A DNA stretch of 40,392 bases from contig CALIJE010000075.1 in the NCBI GenBank assembly GCA_938017825.1, positions 1-40,392 of the forward strand, read 5' to 3'. Below are positions 26,615 through 35,876 of this stretch, in pieces; position 1 is the stretch's first letter, and each line of letters begins with the position of its first letter. Origin of the DNA: an uncultured Flavobacteriaceae bacterium. GTDB taxonomy: Bacteria > Bacteroidota > Bacteroidia > Flavobacteriales > Flavobacteriaceae. A program made the translations under genes and the position numbers. The notes beneath the pieces were generated by a model. That model did no database searches. It saw nothing but the letters and a program-made list of their open reading frames with translations, and was not told the origin of the DNA.

Positions 26615-28581
26615 TGGAACATAATAGTACCTTCCCTATAAAGCTAAACGAGCTTGAAGCATTGCGAAACGAGGCCACCTCCTACCTAAAGGGTGTTCAG
26701 TGGGAGCAAGGCAGCAAGGCTAAAAGTAGAGACAAGAATCAAAAAGATAGTTCTATTCTGCTATATCTTTCAAAGGCTCAGGGCAAAGGCGGAAGCGAAG
26801 TCACCTCGGTATCCAAAACCATTTTATCCCTCAAAAAAAGATTGTTGCCAGATTCGGTCGCTATTCCGGTTCATTTAAATCAAGCACTCTATTCCTTACA
26901 AGAAGGAATCACCCTGGGAATTTGGTTAAAGGACAGCTATTTTGACGCATCGGGACTTTCATCCCTGAACGAACGGAAATCGACCTTGGATTCTGGTCAA
27001 CGAAAAGAATATGATTCCAAATTACAAACGGCGACCGCCTTTATGCTATTCGGAATCGCATATCGCATTTTGTACGATCTAAAGCCCATGGTATCTGACG
27101 ACCTCAGTGTCATGAAAAACAAATTTGCTGGCATACCGGAAGTGTCCCTCATGTCGCCCCTGAAAGGTATTTCTTGTATGCTTTTTTATTTTGAGAAATA
27201 TTTAGATCATCCTGAGATCATTACTTCCGACGAAGAGGTGCTAAATTTTACCGTAGTGTTTTTTGAGGCCCTACTCTCCGAAATTCAAATGCGCATCGGC
27301 AGCTTAGATCATACCGAAACCATTACGGATCGTACCTATAAGCTTGAAAAAAGTGAGTTTGCCGTTTCCGGATGGGAAAATGTGATGGAGGGAACCGCTA
27401 AGAGCGTCGAATTCAATACAATTCAATTCGAGGAAATTGTTGGGAATCGAGATGCCAAGCACTTTGCCAGACGTTTGACCGAGCGAATGCTCAGTTATGA
27501 TTTTACCGCTAAGAAGAATCCTTTTCAAGAATTGGGAGGTTTTATGCCCGTCTTTATGGGATACGGCATCCCCGGCACCGGGAAAAGTATGCTGATCGCG
27601 GCCATTGCGACCAGACTTAAAAAGCACTGTGAAGAGCTCGAGATTCCATTTTTGTTCCACCCTATGCCCGATACCCTGATTTCGACCTTTCAGGGCGGTT
27701 CGGCCGAGAAAATGGTACAGTGGATGAAACCCCTTCAAGACCCTTCCAAACTTATTTTCGCTCCTATCGACGATGCAGAGAACAATCTTCAAGAACGAAC
27801 GGCCCAAGGAGTTTCCGCTGGGGTAAAAGAGGTCATAGGTGTTTTTTTACGGTATACCGAAGGAGCCTATGCTATCAATTACGGTAACAGTTCTATTGGT
27901 CTATTCACTAACCTGCCCGAAATGCTCGACAAAGCAGTTATTTCTCGGGTTCAAGGTAGGTTCAAGATCGATGGCGCAAGAACGATCCCCGATTTTATAG
28001 ATCAAGATCATTTATGGTGGCACAAGTTAGACGAGAAAATGCCCGAATTCGTCAATATGAAAAACCCTAAGGATTATACTTTTTTAAGTGAGCAGGGACT
28101 CGCAAAAAACCTGGGGGAAATTTTAAAACAAAGTGAAAAACCAACAGAGGCCAAAGTATTGGAAATCTATGAAAAAACAGAAGCGGAGCACAAAACCGAT
28201 ACGCATATGTTCTTCGCGCAACTCTATCAGAATATTCAAAAAGCCTTTCCTTTCTTCTCTTCCAGAGACATTCGAAATATACAAAGTGCGATTTCGTTAC
28301 GCTTAACTGATTTTGACCTCCCGGAGGACTGGTTTACCGATGCTTCGCTTTATTTTAAAAAGGACTATGACACCAAATACAATATGTTGCAAGAGCTGAT
28401 GAAGCAAAATATGAAAGGACTCAATTTTTCTGATATCCGACGGCAAGAAGTAGTGCGCTATCTCGATAATGTAGCCACTATCGCCGATACCGATTTTAAA
28501 CGAAAAGTAGATGGGCGGGTGCACGATCTGCAAGTAAACCTAGAGGCCAATAGGCTCTTTGACAAAGGAGTAAAACGCTAA
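26614..28581 (+). CDS. Classical AAA ATPase with long N-terminal domain
   Basis: 655 residues. Residues 1-about 290 form a helical N-domain of unknown type. The AAA module (about 305-470) has Walker A G316-YGIPGTGK324-S325, an aromatic pore-loop-like segment TF359-QGGSAEKM where classical AAA proteins have 'yvGesE', Walker B LIFAPIDDAE with D386-D387 (Asp replaces the usual catalytic Glu, with E389 nearby), sensor-1 N433 (FTNLPE), and arginine fingers R445 and R449 in LDKAVISRVQGRF, like 'LDpAllRpGRF'. A helical C-terminal part follows (about 480-655). A hexameric, ATP-driven remodeler or unfoldase is likely. It is cytosolic and coupled by TAATG overlaps to the genes before and after it. Confidence 0.85.
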   Translation: MEHNSTFPIKLNELEALRNEATSYLKGVQWEQGSKAKSRDKNQKDSSILLYLSKAQGKGGSEVTSVSKTILSLKKRLLPDSVAIPVHLNQALYSLQEGITLGIWLKDSYFDASGLSSLNERKSTLDSGQRKEYDSKLQTATAFMLFGIAYRILYDLKPMVSDDLSVMKNKFAGIPEVSLMSPLKGISCMLFYFEKYLDHPEIITSDEEVLNFTVVFFEALLSEIQMRIGSLDHTETITDRTYKLEKSEFAVSGWENVMEGTAKSVEFNTIQFEEIVGNRDAKHFARRLTERMLSYDFTAKKNPFQELGGFMPVFMGYGIPGTGKSMLIAAIATRLKKHCEELEIPFLFHPMPDTLISTFQGGSAEKMVQWMKPLQDPSKLIFAPIDDAENNLQERTAQGVSAGVKEVIGVFLRYTEGAYAINYGNSSIGLFTNLPEMLDKAVISRVQGRFKIDGARTIPDFIDQDHLWWHKLDEKMPEFVNMKNPKDYTFLSEQGLAKNLGEILKQSEKPTEAKVLEIYEKTEAEHKTDTHMFFAQLYQNIQKAFPFFSSRDIRNIQSAISLRLTDFDLPEDWFTDASLYFKKDYDTKYNMLQELMKQNMKGLNFSDIRRQEVVRYLDNVATIADTDFKRKVDGRVHDLQVNLEANRLFDKGVKR

Positions 28582-29831
28582 TGGAAAAACTACGACAAGC
28601 TGGTTTGATTGGTGGAGCTTTGGTACCGCTAGCTGGGTCATTGGTGCAGCGTTACAATGAGTGCTTGTCGCTACTTGGCGTAAAGCCGACAAAATTAAAG
28701 CAATTTTCAGTCGATGGTATGGGCTGGAGTCCTGAGGTCGCACAAGAAAAAAAGGACAATTGGTACCTTAATACCGGTGAAGCCAATGTCAATGCCTTGC
28801 TACTTACCCCGAACCAAAACGGAAAGCCTGTACACATGCCCTCGCATAGTTTCGATAGAGACGTGATGACGGCAGTATTTGCGGCCTATCCGCGCGAAAT
28901 TAGGGACATTACCAAAGATTCGGCCTTGATCGTACATCTCGATCAAGACATCGATACCTTCTTTGAACCTTTTGATTTGTTGCGGTATGATAAAATTTCA
29001 GTGCGCTTTACACTATTGAACAAACTCCTGGAAAAGCAACAAGAACAGCGTGCCTTGATTCAGTGGTTCAATAGAAAGAACAACTTTATTGATAAGAAAG
29101 TTCATCAGAAATTGTTGGAGTCTGCCACCAAATATGGTGACCTGCGTCATCGAAAATTAGAGTTGGAGCCAATTGCCCTAAAGGTAAATTCATTTTATAC
29201 AAGGGCTTTTGGAGGTGTTTTTGTTCTCAAGGACTTTATTGAGACCATTCTTGTTTTCGAGGACGAGAGTTGGTTTAAAAAAGCCATTAACGATACGTCG
29301 CACGAAGTAACACTTTTTCATTTGTCCCATGATGAATTGGTCTCGACCATGGAACGTCATCTTATAGTGGAAGGCAATATAAAAGATGCACTCAGAACCT
29401 CGAGATACACACGAATCAAGAAACATATATTTACAGAGCATTTAAAAGAAAAAGAACATTCGCTTAAGGAAATATTGAACAATGAAATGCTGTTCAAGAA
29501 ATATTTGGACCGCTTGCCCATGGATGTAAAGAAAAAAGTCTCCAGTGCCGAAATCTATTTGCAACGCCTGGTAGTAGACAATGATATTCAACTAGAGGAG
29601 GTTGTAGATATTCAATACAGAAAGTCGCTCTATGAACCTCATTCATCACTTGAAGAAGAACAAACTGCCTTGATTTGGAGACTCTTGGCCAAAATAATGC
29701 CGAAAGATCCGGTACATTTATACTGGTACGACAAAGAAGCTTTTTATAAGGCCTATGAAACCTGGGACCCTGGTTATAAGGAATGGGTTATCGAAAATAT
29801 TTTAATGAACAATAACAACCAACCATCATGA
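28581..29831 (+). CDS. Uncharacterised protein (possibly DUF6638), fourth gene of the six-gene block
   Basis: 416 residues, no clear signal peptide; a mildly hydrophobic stretch at 7-20 (AGLIGGALVPLAGSL) is too weak for a span. The opening LVQRYNECLSLLGVKPTKLKQFSVDGMGWSPEVAQEKKDNWYL resembles, from memory, a Bacteroidota family named DUF6638; I could not check this. The middle and C-terminal parts are helical and highly charged. No catalytic motif is recognised. It overlaps the AAA gene by one base and the next membrane-protein gene by four, so it is in the tightly coupled core of the block and likely a partner of the ATPase. Confidence 0.7.
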   Translation: MEKLRQAGLIGGALVPLAGSLVQRYNECLSLLGVKPTKLKQFSVDGMGWSPEVAQEKKDNWYLNTGEANVNALLLTPNQNGKPVHMPSHSFDRDVMTAVFAAYPREIRDITKDSALIVHLDQDIDTFFEPFDLLRYDKISVRFTLLNKLLEKQQEQRALIQWFNRKNNFIDKKVHQKLLESATKYGDLRHRKLELEPIALKVNSFYTRAFGGVFVLKDFIETILVFEDESWFKKAINDTSHEVTLFHLSHDELVSTMERHLIVEGNIKDALRTSRYTRIKKHIFTEHLKEKEHSLKEILNNEMLFKKYLDRLPMDVKKKVSSAEIYLQRLVVDNDIQLEEVVDIQYRKSLYEPHSSLEEEQTALIWRLLAKIMPKDPVHLYWYDKEAFYKAYETWDPGYKEWVIENILMNNNNQPS

Positions 29832-30361
29832 CATTGGAAATCATCACATTTATATTGGCTATCCTTTTCGGGATTGTTTGGTATTGGAGAGAATCTAAAA
29901 ACAACAAAGTCTATCGCATGGTAAATAAAATAACCCATTCGAAAGATTTACAAATGAAGGCCGATAACAAAAAGGGGTTTGTACATGAACAGAATTTTCT
30001 GTTGCGCCTGGTATGGATCACGTTCTTTTTTGTCATCGGATCGGCGGTAGTTACTTTTTTGATTCCACTAAACCTGTTTTTCGTGCAGCTTTTCGCATCG
30101 GGTATCGTAGGCACCCTTATCGGCACTTATATTGCATCGGTGTTCATATTGACCAAGGAAAGTACCAGCAAAGAAAACTTGGAGGAGCTATATGATAAAG
30201 GGAAAGATTTTGTTGAGGATTTGGTCGACGGGGACGGGGATACATCAGGTGAAAAAACTGTAGCGCAACCACCAAAGGAAAAAGCGGAAAAAATTGAGCG
30301 AGAACCAGAACAACCAAAGTCAGCCCGAGATCGCTTAAAGGACAAGGGCATGATCAACTAG
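29828..30361 (+). CDS. Three-span membrane protein with charged C-terminal tail
   Basis: 177 residues. Hydrophobic segments at about 4-20, 61-80 and 83-108 predict three spans. Between spans 1 and 2 lies a basic loop (NNKVYRMVNKITHSKDLQMKADNKK), probably cytosolic by the positive-inside rule. The tail after 110 is acidic (EDLVDGDGDTSGEK), then Lys/Glu/Pro-rich with an RDRLKDKGMIN end, likely disordered. No family was recognised. It could anchor the AAA/coiled-coil partners to the inner membrane. The ATG overlaps the previous stop (ATGA). Confidence 0.75.
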   Translation: MTLEIITFILAILFGIVWYWRESKNNKVYRMVNKITHSKDLQMKADNKKGFVHEQNFLLRLVWITFFFVIGSAVVTFLIPLNLFFVQLFASGIVGTLIGTYIASVFILTKESTSKENLEELYDKGKDFVEDLVDGDGDTSGEKTVAQPPKEKAEKIEREPEQPKSARDRLKDKGMIN

Positions 30362-30382
30362 TGGGGTGAAAAAATATAAGAC

Positions 30383-32059
30383 ATGATTAAATCGTATTGG
30401 CAAAAAGGGAAAAAACAAAAGCGAATCCTTATCGTTTTGGGTATCATTTTGGCCCTACTCTTGTTCTTCTTAAGGGATGACTACCAACCAGCATTACTGT
30501 TTTTACGAAAATATGTATTCATTATCCTATTATGTGGATTATTTCTTTGGCTCACCTTAACCAAGTTCAGAAGTGCCGTAGGGGCCGGCAAAAGAGTGTT
30601 GATCTTAGTTGGCATCATCGCCTTTTTTGCAACCTTGTGGTTCTTTGGTTGGAAACTCAATCTTTACCAATACATGCAGACCTATAATGTGTTCAACAAT
30701 TTGCAATTAGAGGAATTGAACGAACTGCCCTTAACACAAAACGAACGGATACAGCCCTTCAATAATATCGTAACCATGGCCTATGAATCGGTAGGAGAAA
30801 CCCAAGAAGTTTCCCTTCCCCATTTAGTGCGTTTAGATAGCACGAATCAATGGACGATGGCCGTGCAACCTGCCAAGGAATATACCTGGCAGCGTATGAA
30901 TGACAATAGTGAGGAAATTTTTACGGTTGAAAGCACTTCACCCTTTCCCAGATTCTCGAACGAGAATAGGATTCCCGTTACGTTTTCTATTGGAGAGTCA
31001 TTGGCATTTAGTCGCAATACATACAACGCGGTCGTACAGCGTTTTAATATCTTCCAACTCTTTACACTAGAGCCAAGCGACGTGTTTTATATGAAGAACG
31101 ATGCGGGCGAATGGGTACAGGTGGTGAATCTTATTAGATGGCAAGGCTTCTTCTTCCCTTACCCTACCTATGGCGGGGTAATGGTCATAGAATCTGGCGA
31201 ACATGACTTTAATGATTATCTAGAACGTGTCACCATCGGGAAAGGAACCTATATTCCTCAAGATGAGATTCAGAACCATCCGTATCTCAAAGGCCAAAAT
31301 ACCTTGGCCGAGAAAATTTCACGTATTCAAGCACAGTCACTTCAGTTTTTGGGCGGTTTTACCGACCCCCTGCCCTGGAACATGAAAACGGCCGTAAAGA
31401 TACCCGAGTTACCACAAGACCAAAACCAACAACCCTATGTTACCGATTTCAATTTCGAAGGTATGCAGGTCGATGCTTTTGATGGACTCTACCATTGGTT
31501 TGGTTTAGAACCCATAGGCGACGAACGAACCAGTTTGGCCTTTAGCGTTATGATACCCGCTGATGGCACCAACAAATTGTACTACTATGACCACGCAGCC
31601 AAAAAAGAAGGTTATGCTGGCGTTTCGGCCATGCCTCTTAAGGTTGTGGAATCAAAAAAAGAATACGATTGGTCTGTGAACAAACCGGTGGAGTTTAGGC
31701 CGTTTATCAAAAAAATTGCGGGCAAAAAAAGAATGTTCGTCCTTGGAACCGTTGCCGCGGTGCGTGACAGTAGTAAGCAATTCGACGGGGCTGCAACACC
31801 CGATTTAGCCTTGGTCGACTCGGAATATCGCGATGTAATTTGGATCGATGCCAAGCATCCCTCTCAATGGACATCGACAATTTTAAATCAACTCGGTGAA
31901 ACCTGGAAAGCCTCGGAAAGAATCCCTGATAGTGTTTTGTATCCCAAGAAAAAAGACTTGGATTTGGAAAGAATTCCGGTATTGGATTCTATTCCAGTGC
32001 TCGAAATTGATTCTATGGGAACGAAAGCTATTGAAGTCCTTTCCGATAGCTTGAACTAG
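30383..32059 (+). CDS. Membrane protein with large predicted periplasmic domain, last gene of the six-gene block
   Basis: 558 residues. After a basic N-terminus (KGKKQKR), three spans at about 14-30, 43-60 and 71-89 place the remaining 470 residues outside the cytoplasm. This domain is beta-rich and aromatic (GEWVQVVNLIRWQGFFFPYPTYGGVMVIESG; FDGLYHWFGLEPIGDERTSLAFSVMIPADG). It ends in a short repeated tail IPVLDS/IPVLEIDS. I recognise no family. It lies 21 bases after the preceding gene, on the same strand, so is part of the operon. It may couple cytosolic ATPase activity to the envelope. The gene converges on the TraB-domain gene with only 25 bases between stops. Confidence 0.75.
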   Translation: MIKSYWQKGKKQKRILIVLGIILALLLFFLRDDYQPALLFLRKYVFIILLCGLFLWLTLTKFRSAVGAGKRVLILVGIIAFFATLWFFGWKLNLYQYMQTYNVFNNLQLEELNELPLTQNERIQPFNNIVTMAYESVGETQEVSLPHLVRLDSTNQWTMAVQPAKEYTWQRMNDNSEEIFTVESTSPFPRFSNENRIPVTFSIGESLAFSRNTYNAVVQRFNIFQLFTLEPSDVFYMKNDAGEWVQVVNLIRWQGFFFPYPTYGGVMVIESGEHDFNDYLERVTIGKGTYIPQDEIQNHPYLKGQNTLAEKISRIQAQSLQFLGGFTDPLPWNMKTAVKIPELPQDQNQQPYVTDFNFEGMQVDAFDGLYHWFGLEPIGDERTSLAFSVMIPADGTNKLYYYDHAAKKEGYAGVSAMPLKVVESKKEYDWSVNKPVEFRPFIKKIAGKKRMFVLGTVAAVRDSSKQFDGAATPDLALVDSEYRDVIWIDAKHPSQWTSTILNQLGETWKASERIPDSVLYPKKKDLDLERIPVLDSIPVLEIDSMGTKAIEVLSDSLN

Positions 32060-32084
32060 TGAGTAAACTATCGTATTCCTGTTT

Positions 32085-35000
32085 TCAATAGCCGAGATAG
32101 GACCCGTAGGCACCATATCTATTCGGACGGAATATTTCGGCCCGTTGCCGGTCCTTTAAAATAAAGGTTTCGGTAATGTGGTCCTTTGCCTCGGCCTCGG
32201 TTTCGGTATCCTCTATGCGTTGACCTTGTTGACGATAGAAAGGTTTCACCGTTAATCCTTTCGCCTTTTCGAAAACAATAAGGTTCATTTTTGGATTTTC
32301 ATCGTAATCATCTTCTGATTTTGTCTTAAAGTAATACCCGGTACAGGCCTTCCCTTTATATACCAAATCTCTCTTTTCCAAAAATTGTACAGCATCTTTC
32401 TGCTCATTAAAATTGCCCATTTCGCGCAACAATGATTCGGCCAAATAACATTCACTCTTGAATTCTGACGGAAACAAATCTAGCTTATTCGCTCTTTTCA
32501 ACTTTCGAAATAACATTGCCCTACTCTTCACATCCTCTGCAAGATCATATAATGCCTGTGTAGGAACCGTAACTCCATTTTTGGCCAAAAGGGTTACATA
32601 TGTTGTATGAATGTTTTTGTCGTTCAACAATTGCAGACGGTTAAAGAACTGTTGCACGTCTTTTTCCTGTCTAAACGGATAAAGCAATACCATATAATCT
32701 ACCAAAACACCGTTGCTAACATTCTGCACGCCTGAATAATACCCATACTCTTGAGCGCTAGCTTCATTTCCAAGCTGTCTTTTTAATTGAATTTTCGCAT
32801 CGTTCAATATCTGTTTTCTGAACTTTTTATAACTCTTGGGCTTTACGAGACCCTTTTCCTGAAGTTTGGCTAGAATTGAAAAAATAGGGGATTTGTATTC
32901 CTCGATAGCACTGTAATCCAGTATTTCTGGATACAGTTTTTTGGCCAGTTCAAGGCTGTCCTTATACGGTCTAAAAACACGGTCTATTTCAAAGGTGTTG
33001 CTCACCAATGGAAGATCTGTTGATAGCAAGGCCAAGAGGAGTTTAACCGAAGCTTCATCAGATTTGCACGTAATCGCTTGCAATATTTTGGTCTGCGCAT
33101 TCGAGTTGTTGTACGATTGCCCGTAAAACGACCTCAAAAAAGGCACAACGCTTGGGTCTTTCAATTTGCCCAATTGTTGAATCAAAAATGCTTGAAGATG
33201 CTTTTTGTCGTCAGGAAATTCAAATTCCGAAACATAGTATTTTAAAGAATCTAAATGTTTTTCCTTAAAATCGATATAAGTATACCCATCCAAGACAATG
33301 CTGTCATTTTGACGAAGTGCTTTAAAAAACATAGGCGCCTGATCTACCAGAATATCTTTGCCGATCAGGGTATCTTGTAATTTAAAATTATCAAAGAACT
33401 CCTTCACAAAGCGACTAGGTTGATCTATCGTATCTACTTGAGCCCTTATTTCATAAAGCAGCCCGCCTTTCAAAACGTTCTTGATCAGCACTCCTCGAAC
33501 ACTGGCAGTATCGGTCAACACCAATTGCAACTCATGGTGACCATCGGCATAACTACTGTCTTTCTCCTTGATTACATTAAACTGTTTCTGTGCGTATAAC
33601 TTCTTTCGCAGGGCCCAGACGGAATCAATGCTTGGAAACATCATAAAATCATGCGATTTGTTGAGTTCAACAGTTATGGCTTCATTGTTCTTGTTCTGAT
33701 ATACGGTTTTCTTATTGAAAGGACTGTAAGATTTTGGCTTGTTGCGCCCTGTCATGTAAGAAGTGCTGTTCTCAACAAACTTTCGGGGTTCAACAGTGCT
33801 TACCGTACTAAAGAACATGGCCGTGTCGATGACTTTTTCAAACGCCTTTTTGTTTTTGGATGGCCTTAGCTTAAAAGATGTGAAATAATCGGTGGCTAAT
33901 TGATCATTATTGGTTACCACTCCCAACAAGTAATAATCACTGCGCTTAATCGCGGTCATCAAGTGTAGATGCTTGCCGGTAACGGTATCAATCGCTGCCG
34001 AAGAAGACAGGCTATTCGAATCAAAATCATTGTATTGCGGTTTTAATTTCAAATCTTGATAAAATCGTTTTTGTATCTGCTTTAATTCAAAAGTATCTTC
34101 CTCTATAAAGTTGAAATCGTTCATTGATACTTTCCGAAGAAAATAGTAACTATCACTTTTGGCATCATGCCCCTGAATAAAGCGATCCCCACTTCTTAAG
34201 CGGTTTGGAAAACTATAGGTTGATGGCATCGAAACCTGAAAGTCCTCAAAACCCGAAGTCAAATTTCTAAACCGTTTATTATCCGTTTTAAATGCAATGC
34301 TATTGAAAATGGTATCGGAATATTGTTGCACATATGTGCCCTCTCCACCCATTTTGAAAATTACGATTTCAAGTGGTGTCTTATAGATATGATATCGCTG
34401 ATGGTCCCCGTTCTTTAATTGGTTTTTGATTTCGAGGCCTTTATAACCACTTCTTTCAATTTTGTTCTTTTCCAATATTTTGCCCGGTATATTTTCAAAG
34501 AGCATTTGATCTAGATCTTCTAAAGTGTATAGTTGCTCTTGTTTCAAATATGAAAAAGTAGGAATCCTATTCACCATAACATAATTTCCATTGGCCAAAT
34601 CGGGCGCCACATAGGTTGTTACAGGTTTGTCGGAAACGGGATATAACTTACTGGGCAGGGCGACACTGAAAAAATCATCTTCAGGACCGGTAAGGGCGTA
34701 CTCATTTTCACGAATAGACTTTTCCAGTTTTTCTTTAATCCGTTTTCCTTTTGGGCTTGCCTTCGACGTCAATGGTTTTACGGTGTAGCCTCGATCGCGC
34801 AACATTTGAATTACCCCTTCCTTACCTGGCAAATGGGCAGCGCCTATACCGGTAAAGGTCTTGGCGGTGCGTACCACAGAATCCAATTTCTCGGCCATAT
34901 TGCGATTGCGTTTAAAAAGCATGTTTTCTAAGTAGTGCTTGGTATACATGCCTTTATCTATCGAATCGAGCATATTGATATTTCGATCCCTATAGGCATC

Positions 35001-35609
35001 TTGCAACAAGACCATGAAACCTTGTTTCTGCATTTTTTTCTGCAGCCACTCATCAGGCTTTTGCTTCATTGGGTTCATACTCGCCCGTCCGACCAGAGCT
35101 GCGGACTCTTCCAGCTTCTCCAAAGCGACCACTTTTTTATCGAATTTTTTGCCCGCTTGGTAAATGAACATATCTAAATAGGTCTCTTCTTCGAAATCTT
35201 GTGAATTACCATTACTCCTGTACAAAATACCGTTAACCATATTATCGCTAAACGCAAGATATGCGGCCATCTGTTCCTTGGTCGGATTCCTTACCGCAAA
35301 CGAATGTTGGTAAAAACCTTTTGAATAGAACCCTACCCCTTGGCCATAACCCATAAGACCGCCGAGGGCATCACTATCTAACCAAGTTCCCGGATCTGAC
35401 TCCAAAGCAATGACCTCACTCTTGTCGAGCGCCTCAAAAAATACATCGTCGAGTCGAAATGCTATACGCCGGCTTACGTGCATGGTGCCATATAAATAGG
35501 AACTTTCTTCGAGTCCATTTCCAGAAATTTCCCAGAGTAGGCTATTGGCCTCTTGAGCAGAGGATACAAAAAAGAAAAGTGAGCATAAAACGGTAATCAG
35601 GTAACGCAT
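32085..35609 (-). CDS. Exported TraB/GumN-domain protein with about 890-residue C-terminal extension
   Basis: 1174 residues with a signal peptide (1-19, SSAQ). Residues about 20-290 are a TraB/GumN domain: LLWEISGNGLEESSYLYGTMH (GTMH at 41-44), VIALESDPGTWLD, and the closing FTGIGAAHLPGKEGVIQMLRDRGY (conserved GxxH). Members relate to the TIKI/EreA/ChaN-like fold and some cut peptides, but this family is mostly untested. The remaining 890 residues are unrecognised: beta-rich blocks (about 300-760), then helical HEAT-like repeats (about 800-1050). Typical TraB/GumN proteins are about 290 residues, so this is a large composite. It is probably periplasmic. A perfect -7 box lies 34 bases upstream. 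Confidence 0.8.
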   Translation of the reverse strand: MRYLITVLCSLFFFVSSAQEANSLLWEISGNGLEESSYLYGTMHVSRRIAFRLDDVFFEALDKSEVIALESDPGTWLDSDALGGLMGYGQGVGFYSKGFYQHSFAVRNPTKEQMAAYLAFSDNMVNGILYRSNGNSQDFEEETYLDMFIYQAGKKFDKKVVALEKLEESAALVGRASMNPMKQKPDEWLQKKMQKQGFMVLLQDAYRDRNINMLDSIDKGMYTKHYLENMLFKRNRNMAEKLDSVVRTAKTFTGIGAAHLPGKEGVIQMLRDRGYTVKPLTSKASPKGKRIKEKLEKSIRENEYALTGPEDDFFSVALPSKLYPVSDKPVTTYVAPDLANGNYVMVNRIPTFSYLKQEQLYTLEDLDQMLFENIPGKILEKNKIERSGYKGLEIKNQLKNGDHQRYHIYKTPLEIVIFKMGGEGTYVQQYSDTIFNSIAFKTDNKRFRNLTSGFEDFQVSMPSTYSFPNRLRSGDRFIQGHDAKSDSYYFLRKVSMNDFNFIEEDTFELKQIQKRFYQDLKLKPQYNDFDSNSLSSSAAIDTVTGKHLHLMTAIKRSDYYLLGVVTNNDQLATDYFTSFKLRPSKNKKAFEKVIDTAMFFSTVSTVEPRKFVENSTSYMTGRNKPKSYSPFNKKTVYQNKNNEAITVELNKSHDFMMFPSIDSVWALRKKLYAQKQFNVIKEKDSSYADGHHELQLVLTDTASVRGVLIKNVLKGGLLYEIRAQVDTIDQPSRFVKEFFDNFKLQDTLIGKDILVDQAPMFFKALRQNDSIVLDGYTYIDFKEKHLDSLKYYVSEFEFPDDKKHLQAFLIQQLGKLKDPSVVPFLRSFYGQSYNNSNAQTKILQAITCKSDEASVKLLLALLSTDLPLVSNTFEIDRVFRPYKDSLELAKKLYPEILDYSAIEEYKSPIFSILAKLQEKGLVKPKSYKKFRKQILNDAKIQLKRQLGNEASAQEYGYYSGVQNVSNGVLVDYMVLLYPFRQEKDVQQFFNRLQLLNDKNIHTTYVTLLAKNGVTVPTQALYDLAEDVKSRAMLFRKLKRANKLDLFPSEFKSECYLAESLLREMGNFNEQKDAVQFLEKRDLVYKGKACTGYYFKTKSEDDYDENPKMNLIVFEKAKGLTVKPFYRQQGQRIEDTETEAEAKDHITETFILKDRQRAEIFRPNRYGAYGSYLGY

Positions 35610-35643
35610 AAATAGTATGTTGGGTTTGGTCGACCTATTAACA

Positions 35644-35651
35644 CAAAAATA
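35644..35651 (-). promoter_or_regulatory. -7 promoter element of the TraB-domain gene
   Basis: Minus strand TATTTTTG, full TAnnTTTG match, 34 bases before the ATG at 35609. No clear -33 TTTG. Confidence 0.45.
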
Positions 35652-35839
35652 GATCAGAGTTAGCCACCCTATATCCCTAAAAACTGTGAAAATTTGGTCT
35701 TGGTCTAGGATATAACGACGTTTGGGGCGTCATATTTCTTCGAAAAGGTATTTTTTGAACGTGAAAGTCGATCATTTTTAAACCCTATTGCGAAACAATC
35801 ATCATCAAATTCTATACTACCATTAAAAAGTATTGCGGC

Positions 35840-35876
35840 TTTGGCTCGGCTGTACGTATTGCAAGGCTTATTTTTG
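35840..35876 (+). promoter_or_regulatory. Candidate hemH promoter
   Basis: TTTG at 35840-35843 and a perfect -7 TATTTTTG at 35869-35876, with a 25-base spacer, slightly longer than usual. The -7 box begins inside the left arm of the inverted repeat; 65 bases separate it from the ATG. Confidence 0.45.

Noticed and set aside
27304..27807. 167-codon minus-strand frame inside the AAA ATPase gene
   Set aside because: It covers the Walker A region of the real gene in antisense; low-complexity composition indicates a shadow.
24068..32059. Six-gene block as a tellurite-resistance (Ter) cluster
   Set aside because: TelA-like layout of the first protein is only suggestive, and no TerC or TerD-type proteins are present.
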